Source of the DNA: DASTCC01 sp035711465
GTDB taxonomy: Bacteria > Acidobacteriota > Vicinamibacteria > Vicinamibacterales > SCN-69-37
DNA: 8,425 bases
Reading direction: 5' to 3'
Assembly (NCBI GenBank): GCA_035711465.1
Contig: DASTCC010000222.1
Coordinates: 1 to 8,425, forward strand
Shown: positions 5,436 to 8,425 of the stretch, piece after piece
How the letters are laid out: each line of letters begins with the position of its first letter
Position numbering within the stretch: the stretch's first letter is position 1
Position numbers and translations under genes: made by a program
The notes under the pieces: generated by a model
What the model saw: the letters and a program-made list of their open reading frames with translations, nothing else
The model's database searches: none
What the model was told of the DNA's origin: nothing

Positions 5436-6484
5436 CTGGTCGAGCGTTGCCGGTACACTTCCTCCACGTAGCCGGCGCGCATCCAGTACGGTTTGCGCTC
5501 GACAGCCTGATAGGCCCGAAGCGACGCGTTGACCTCGAACACCCGGAACTCGTTCGCCTCGTGATTCACGCTCAGGAAGGTCGGCGCCAGTTCCGCGGCC
5601 CGTTTCACGTACCGTTCCCCGACCGCCCTGCCGAGCTCCGTGAGCGAATCGACGTTGACGATGAGGTCGAACGGCGGCAACGACTCGGACAGGAACCGCT
5701 CCGGCGAGAGGAGCTTGATGACATCGGGCCGCGAGTTCCAGCCGGACTCGCCGTCGAGCACGAGTCGATCCGCGCCAATCGCGTGGCCGAGGAAATGCCC
5801 CTGCGCGAGGTGCGTCATCGGCAGGTCCACGATCCAGTAATCGGTGATGCCGGCACGGTAGCAGTAGGCTGCGGTTCGCCCGAGGCCGGCGCCGATCTCG
5901 AGGACGCGCGGCGCGCGGCGCGACGCGATCAACTGCAGGATTCGATGGGCGTCGTAGATCGCATTCAACACCCGTTCGCCAACGATTCCTATCGGGGTAT
6001 CGAGGCCGTAATAGCTCGGATACGGTGCGGGCGGATCCAGCGCGAACCCGGTCGCGGTCGCGATCCGATCCAGCAGCGCGGGGATCGGCGGCGACGGGAC
6101 CACGTGATTCCCCGGCTCGGGGTTGTGGATCGGCAGCACGCCCACGGCTTGCGCCAGCCGCTGCACGAGGCCGTGGCAGTGCGCCGCGTACGCCGACCGC
6201 CGGCCCGGATCCTTGTAGGCCTCCACGCTCCAGACGCCGAGGTCCTCGAAGCCGTAGAAGAGGTACCCTTCGTGCGGGCGGGCCAGCAGGCGGGAAACGG
6301 CGCCGACGTCCCTCGATTGCAGCACCGTGACCGCGGCCTGCTGCATCCGGCGGATGCCGGTCCACATCAAGTGGTCGCCGTACGTCATCCTGGCTTCGGC
6401 GTTCAGGAAGGCGTCGATCAACCGGCCGATGAGGATCGGGTCGGCGCCACGGCGCGGTTCGGTCGTCATCCCGAGCGCGGTCAT
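5432..6484 (-). CDS. Putative sugar O-methyltransferase (SAM-dependent, class I)
   Basis: The protein has 350 residues from ATG 6484, which is preceded by a purine-rich AGGTGGAG. A longer frame to 6526 would overlap the upstream gene and lose this site. The N-terminal 190 residues are helical and rich in aromatic and charged positions, as in putative sugar O-methyltransferases of polysaccharide clusters. The Rossmann domain follows: motif I VLEIGAGLGRTA (194-205) for S-adenosylmethionine, the acidic strand-2 end IVDLP (218-222), and the strand-4 region DLIVNVDSLTEL (273-284). There is no signal peptide, so it acts in the cytoplasm on a nucleotide sugar or nascent glycan. It starts 13 nt after the Wzt stop, clearly in one operon with the exporter. 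It probably methylates a sugar of the exported polysaccharide, perhaps the chain end; the hydroxyl position is unknown. No kinase domain is fused, unlike WbdD. Confidence 0.85.
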   Translation of the reverse strand: MTALGMTTEPRRGADPILIGRLIDAFLNAEARMTYGDHLMWTGIRRMQQAAVTVLQSRDVGAVSRLLARPHEGYLFYGFEDLGVWSVEAYKDPGRRSAYAAHCHGLVQRLAQAVGVLPIHNPEPGNHVVPSPPIPALLDRIATATGFALDPPAPYPSYYGLDTPIGIVGERVLNAIYDAHRILQLIASRRAPRVLEIGAGLGRTAAYCYRAGITDYWIVDLPMTHLAQGHFLGHAIGADRLVLDGESGWNSRPDVIKLLSPERFLSESLPPFDLIVNVDSLTELGRAVGERYVKRAAELAPTFLSVNHEANEFRVFEVNASLRAYQAVERKPYWMRAGYVEEVYRQRSTS

Positions 6485-6497
6485 CGCTCCACCTGCC

Positions 6498-7868
6498 TCA
6501 CGCGAGCTCCGCTCGCGACGCCACACCGCTGTGCACGGTCACCCGCCGCGTCGACGGCAGGCACACCCCGAATACGGTGCGGCCGGGCACGGCATCGCGC
6601 ACGTGGACGATCAACATGTTTTCGACGTAGTCCATCCAGCGATGCTCGAGCTGGTTGTAGCCGATCGACGGACTCACCGAATAGTAGCCAGGCTTCAGCT
6701 CGACGTTGAACTCGAAGACGTAGGTCAGTACCTCGCCGCGGCGGACGGGCCGCTCGGGGACGTGCTCCTGGTAGCTGTTGATGCCGATGACGTGCAGGTT
6801 GAGGCGGTCCTTGAGGTAGAAGCCGACGAGGTGCTGCGGCTGATCCTCGAGGAACTCGCACGTCACGTGCAGGCGGGCGACGCCGTGCAGCATCACCTCC
6901 GACGTCGGCTCGCCCCGATCGTCGCGCAGTTCGCAGCCGACGATCCTGGCGGAGGCGTCGCCGAAGCGAAACAACTGGAACTCGGGCAGCTCGTCGCTGG
7001 TGGCGGCGGCCACCTCGCCCGCGGCCTGCGGCGGCACAGGCGGCGACGGCGCCGTGGCCGCGCCGGCCGGCTCGTCGAACGCGTGCATCCTCGCCAGGTC
7101 GTAGCCGGTGGACGCGAACGCCAGATACCAGCTGACGGTGTGCGCCGGCTGCCCCTGCTGGACGACGCGGCCGTCGTGCAGCACGTAGGCGTGCGAGCAC
7201 AGACGCATGACCGCGTCGGTGTCGTGACCCACGAACAGCATCGACACGCCATCGTCCTGCATCCGGCGCAGCTGGGTCATGCAGCGCGCCATGAAGCGCG
7301 CGTCGCCGACGGCGAGCGCTTCGTCGACGACGAGGATCTGCGGATCGATGTTGATCGCGGTGGCGAATGCCAGGCGCACGAGCATGCCTGACGAGTACGC
7401 CTTGACGGGCACCTCGAGGAAGTCGCCGATGTCGGCAAACGTCACGATGCGGTCGTAGCGCTCGGCGATCTCGGCGTCGCTCAAGCCGAGAATCTGCGAG
7501 TAGAGCACGACGTTTTCGCGCCCGGAAAACTCCGGGTTGAATCCCGTGCCCAGCTCGAGCAGCGCCGACAGGCGTCCGCGGACGGCGACGTGCCCCTCGC
7601 TCGGCGGCAGCGTCCCGGCGACGACCTGGAGCAGCGTCGACTTGCCGGCGCCATTGCGGCCGAGGAAGCCGACTGTCTCCCCGCGGCGCACCTCGAAGGA
7701 CACGTGACGCAGCGCCCAGAACTTGCGGTGATAGCTGCGGACGCCGGCCGTCAGGAACTCGCGAAGCCGGTCGCCGGGATGTTCGTAGATCTGATAGACC
7801 TTGCCGACGTCTCGCGCGGCGATGACCACGTCCTCGGGGAGCGCGGGTCTCGGCGCTTCAGAGGACAT
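6498..7868 (-). CDS. wzt: Polysaccharide/O-antigen ABC exporter ATPase with C-terminal glycan-binding domain (Wzt)
   Basis: The protein has 456 residues from ATG 7868; a TTG two codons upstream is possible but AAAGGG lies 8 nt before the ATG. The ATPase domain (about 14-250) has Walker A GRNGAGKST (70-78), the Wzt/Tag-family segment ELGTGFNPEFSGRENV (105-120), a YSSGM signature (158-162) in place of LSGGQ as usual for this family, Walker B ILVVDE (178-183) and the H-loop His215. A Pro/Ala-rich linker (about 265-292) leads to a beta-rich C-terminal domain (about 296-430) with GFYLKDRLNLHVIGINS (349-365), matching the Wzt C-terminal jelly roll that binds the end of the glycan in Escherichia coli O8/O9a. 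The gene overlaps the permease gene by 11 bp. The complex drives export of undecaprenyl-linked polysaccharide across the inner membrane; catalytic residues are intact. Confidence 0.93.
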   Translation of the reverse strand: MSSEAPRPALPEDVVIAARDVGKVYQIYEHPGDRLREFLTAGVRSYHRKFWALRHVSFEVRRGETVGFLGRNGAGKSTLLQVVAGTLPPSEGHVAVRGRLSALLELGTGFNPEFSGRENVVLYSQILGLSDAEIAERYDRIVTFADIGDFLEVPVKAYSSGMLVRLAFATAINIDPQILVVDEALAVGDARFMARCMTQLRRMQDDGVSMLFVGHDTDAVMRLCSHAYVLHDGRVVQQGQPAHTVSWYLAFASTGYDLARMHAFDEPAGAATAPSPPVPPQAAGEVAAATSDELPEFQLFRFGDASARIVGCELRDDRGEPTSEVMLHGVARLHVTCEFLEDQPQHLVGFYLKDRLNLHVIGINSYQEHVPERPVRRGEVLTYVFEFNVELKPGYYSVSPSIGYNQLEHRWMDYVENMLIVHVRDAVPGRTVFGVCLPSTRRVTVHSGVASRAELA

Positions 7869-8425
7869 CGGCAAAACCCTTTCGCAACGCCTGAAACAGC
7901 ATCCATCCGAGCGCCATCACCGCGAGCCCGGCGCCGACGTAGGCAGCCACCGTCGAGGCTGACGGGAGCGTTCCGAGGAAGAGCAGCCGCTGCGCGGTGT
8001 CGACCGGCACGGTGAGCGGATTGAGATGCAGCCAGTGCTGCGCCTGCGGAGGAAAGCGGTCGATGGGCGTGAAGATCGGGCTGACGAACAGACACACCGT
8101 GACCAGCAGCGGTGTGACCTGGCCGAGGTCGCGCACGTAGGTGCCGAGTGCGGCGAGGATCCACGAGACGCCGATGAGGAGCGGGACCATCAACAGGAGG
8201 CACGGCACGTACGCCAGCGCCGCGAGCGGCACCGAACCGGTCGCGATCGCGAGCGCCACCAGCAGGATCAGCGACGAGAGCACGCCGCCGCCGAGCGCCG
8301 ACAACACCGTCACGGCGCCGAGCACCTCGAGCGGAAATACGACCCTGGTCACGTAGTTGGCGCGCGAGGTGATGAGGCCGGGCGACCGCGCGAGGACGTC
8401 GGCGAAGATCGTGAACGGCACGAGG
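7858..8425 (-). CDS. wzm: Polysaccharide ABC exporter permease (Wzm-type, N-terminus beyond right edge)
   Basis: The 188 visible residues are the C-terminal two-thirds to three-quarters of an ABC-2 type permease of the Wzm/TagG family, normally about 260-280 residues. The frame is open to the edge, so the GTG at 8421 should not be taken as the start; the visible segment begins LVPFTIFADVLARS, which is an internal family motif. Hydrophobic helices lie near visible residues 31-61, 66-95, 103-120 and 157-179. The hallmark YVRDLGQVTPLL (96-107) and the SPIFTPI turn (115-121) are followed by HLNPLTVPVDTAQRLLF (133-149), the usual external loop. It forms the membrane channel with the Wzt ATPase encoded 11 bp overlapping downstream, exporting a lipid-linked glycan. 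Substrate identity is set by genes outside the window. Confidence 0.9.
   Translation of the reverse strand, partial: LVPFTIFADVLARSPGLITSRANYVTRVVFPLEVLGAVTVLSALGGGVLSSLILLVALAIATGSVPLAALAYVPCLLLMVPLLIGVSWILAALGTYVRDLGQVTPLLVTVCLFVSPIFTPIDRFPPQAQHWLHLNPLTVPVDTAQRLLFLGTLPSASTVAAYVGAGLAVMALGWMLFQALRKGFADVL
7877..7882 (-). promoter_or_regulatory. Ribosome-binding site deciding the wzt start
   Basis: On the minus strand AAAGGG lies 8 nt before ATG 7868 and inside the end of the permease gene. It favours the ATG over the TTG at 7874, which would leave only a 2-nt spacer. The arrangement suggests re-initiation by ribosomes finishing the permease. Confidence 0.5.

Noticed and set aside
6485..6526. 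Longer start for the methyltransferase at 6526
   Set aside because: It would overlap the end of wzt by 29 bp and give an Arg/Glu-rich leader unlike the family; ATG 6484 has a purine-rich ribosome site.
4001..6709. A 902-codon plus-strand open frame spanning the ADOP and methyltransferase genes
   Set aside because: It lies antisense to three well-supported genes (ADOP, methyltransferase and the end of wzt), has an Arg/Gln/Ala-biased low-complexity composition and matches no family; it results from high GC at third positions.
8419..8421. GTG at 8421 as the start of the Wzm permease
   Set aside because: The frame stays open to the edge and the residues just after it are an internal Wzm motif; too many N-terminal helices would be missing.

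Overview
The window is a GC-rich (roughly two-thirds G+C), gene-dense bacterial chromosome segment. The best taxonomic clue is the 923-residue protein at 2627-5398 (minus strand), which has the full layout of an ADOP permease (acidobacterial duplicated orphan permease). Together with the base composition and frequent GTG starts, it points to Acidobacteriota, possibly a Vicinamibacteria-like lineage. That placement is inference; no rRNA or other marker gene is present.

Layout. (1) 1-1073, minus strand: a two-gene unit. A 55-residue single-span membrane protein with a strong Shine-Dalgarno overlaps (ATGA) an FMN-binding, glutamate-synthase-like protein that runs off the left edge. (2) 1088-1282: a 195-bp divergent intergenic region with three consecutive short inverted repeats and a repeated 8-bp palindrome. 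(3) 1283-2589, plus strand: a two-gene unit, a DUF1801 protein overlapping (GTGA) an unrecognised predicted lipoprotein. (4) 2590-2626: a short convergent junction. (5) 2627-5398, minus strand: the ADOP permease, with its own sigma70-like promoter so close to the ATG that the mRNA may be leaderless. (6) 5432-8425, minus strand: the end of a cell-surface polysaccharide operon, in transcription order Wzm-type ABC permease (N-terminus outside the window), Wzt-type ATPase with a C-terminal polysaccharide-binding domain, and a putative sugar O-methyltransferase.

How the genes work together. Wzm and Wzt should form an inner-membrane exporter for an undecaprenyl-linked glycan. The C-terminal Wzt domain, with a sugar methyltransferase encoded 13 bp downstream, resembles systems in which a chain-end modification is read by Wzt before export. 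The ADOP gene follows on the same strand but appears to be separately promoted. The glutamate-synthase-like unit and the DUF1801/lipoprotein unit are separate and have no evident link to polysaccharide export.

No tRNA, rRNA, CRISPR array, insertion sequence or phage gene was seen. All long intergenic sequence is in 1088-1282; other gaps are under 40 bp. The most notable points are the methyltransferase/Wzt pairing, the probably leaderless and operator-covered ADOP promoter, and the small membrane protein coupled to the glutamate-synthase-like enzyme.
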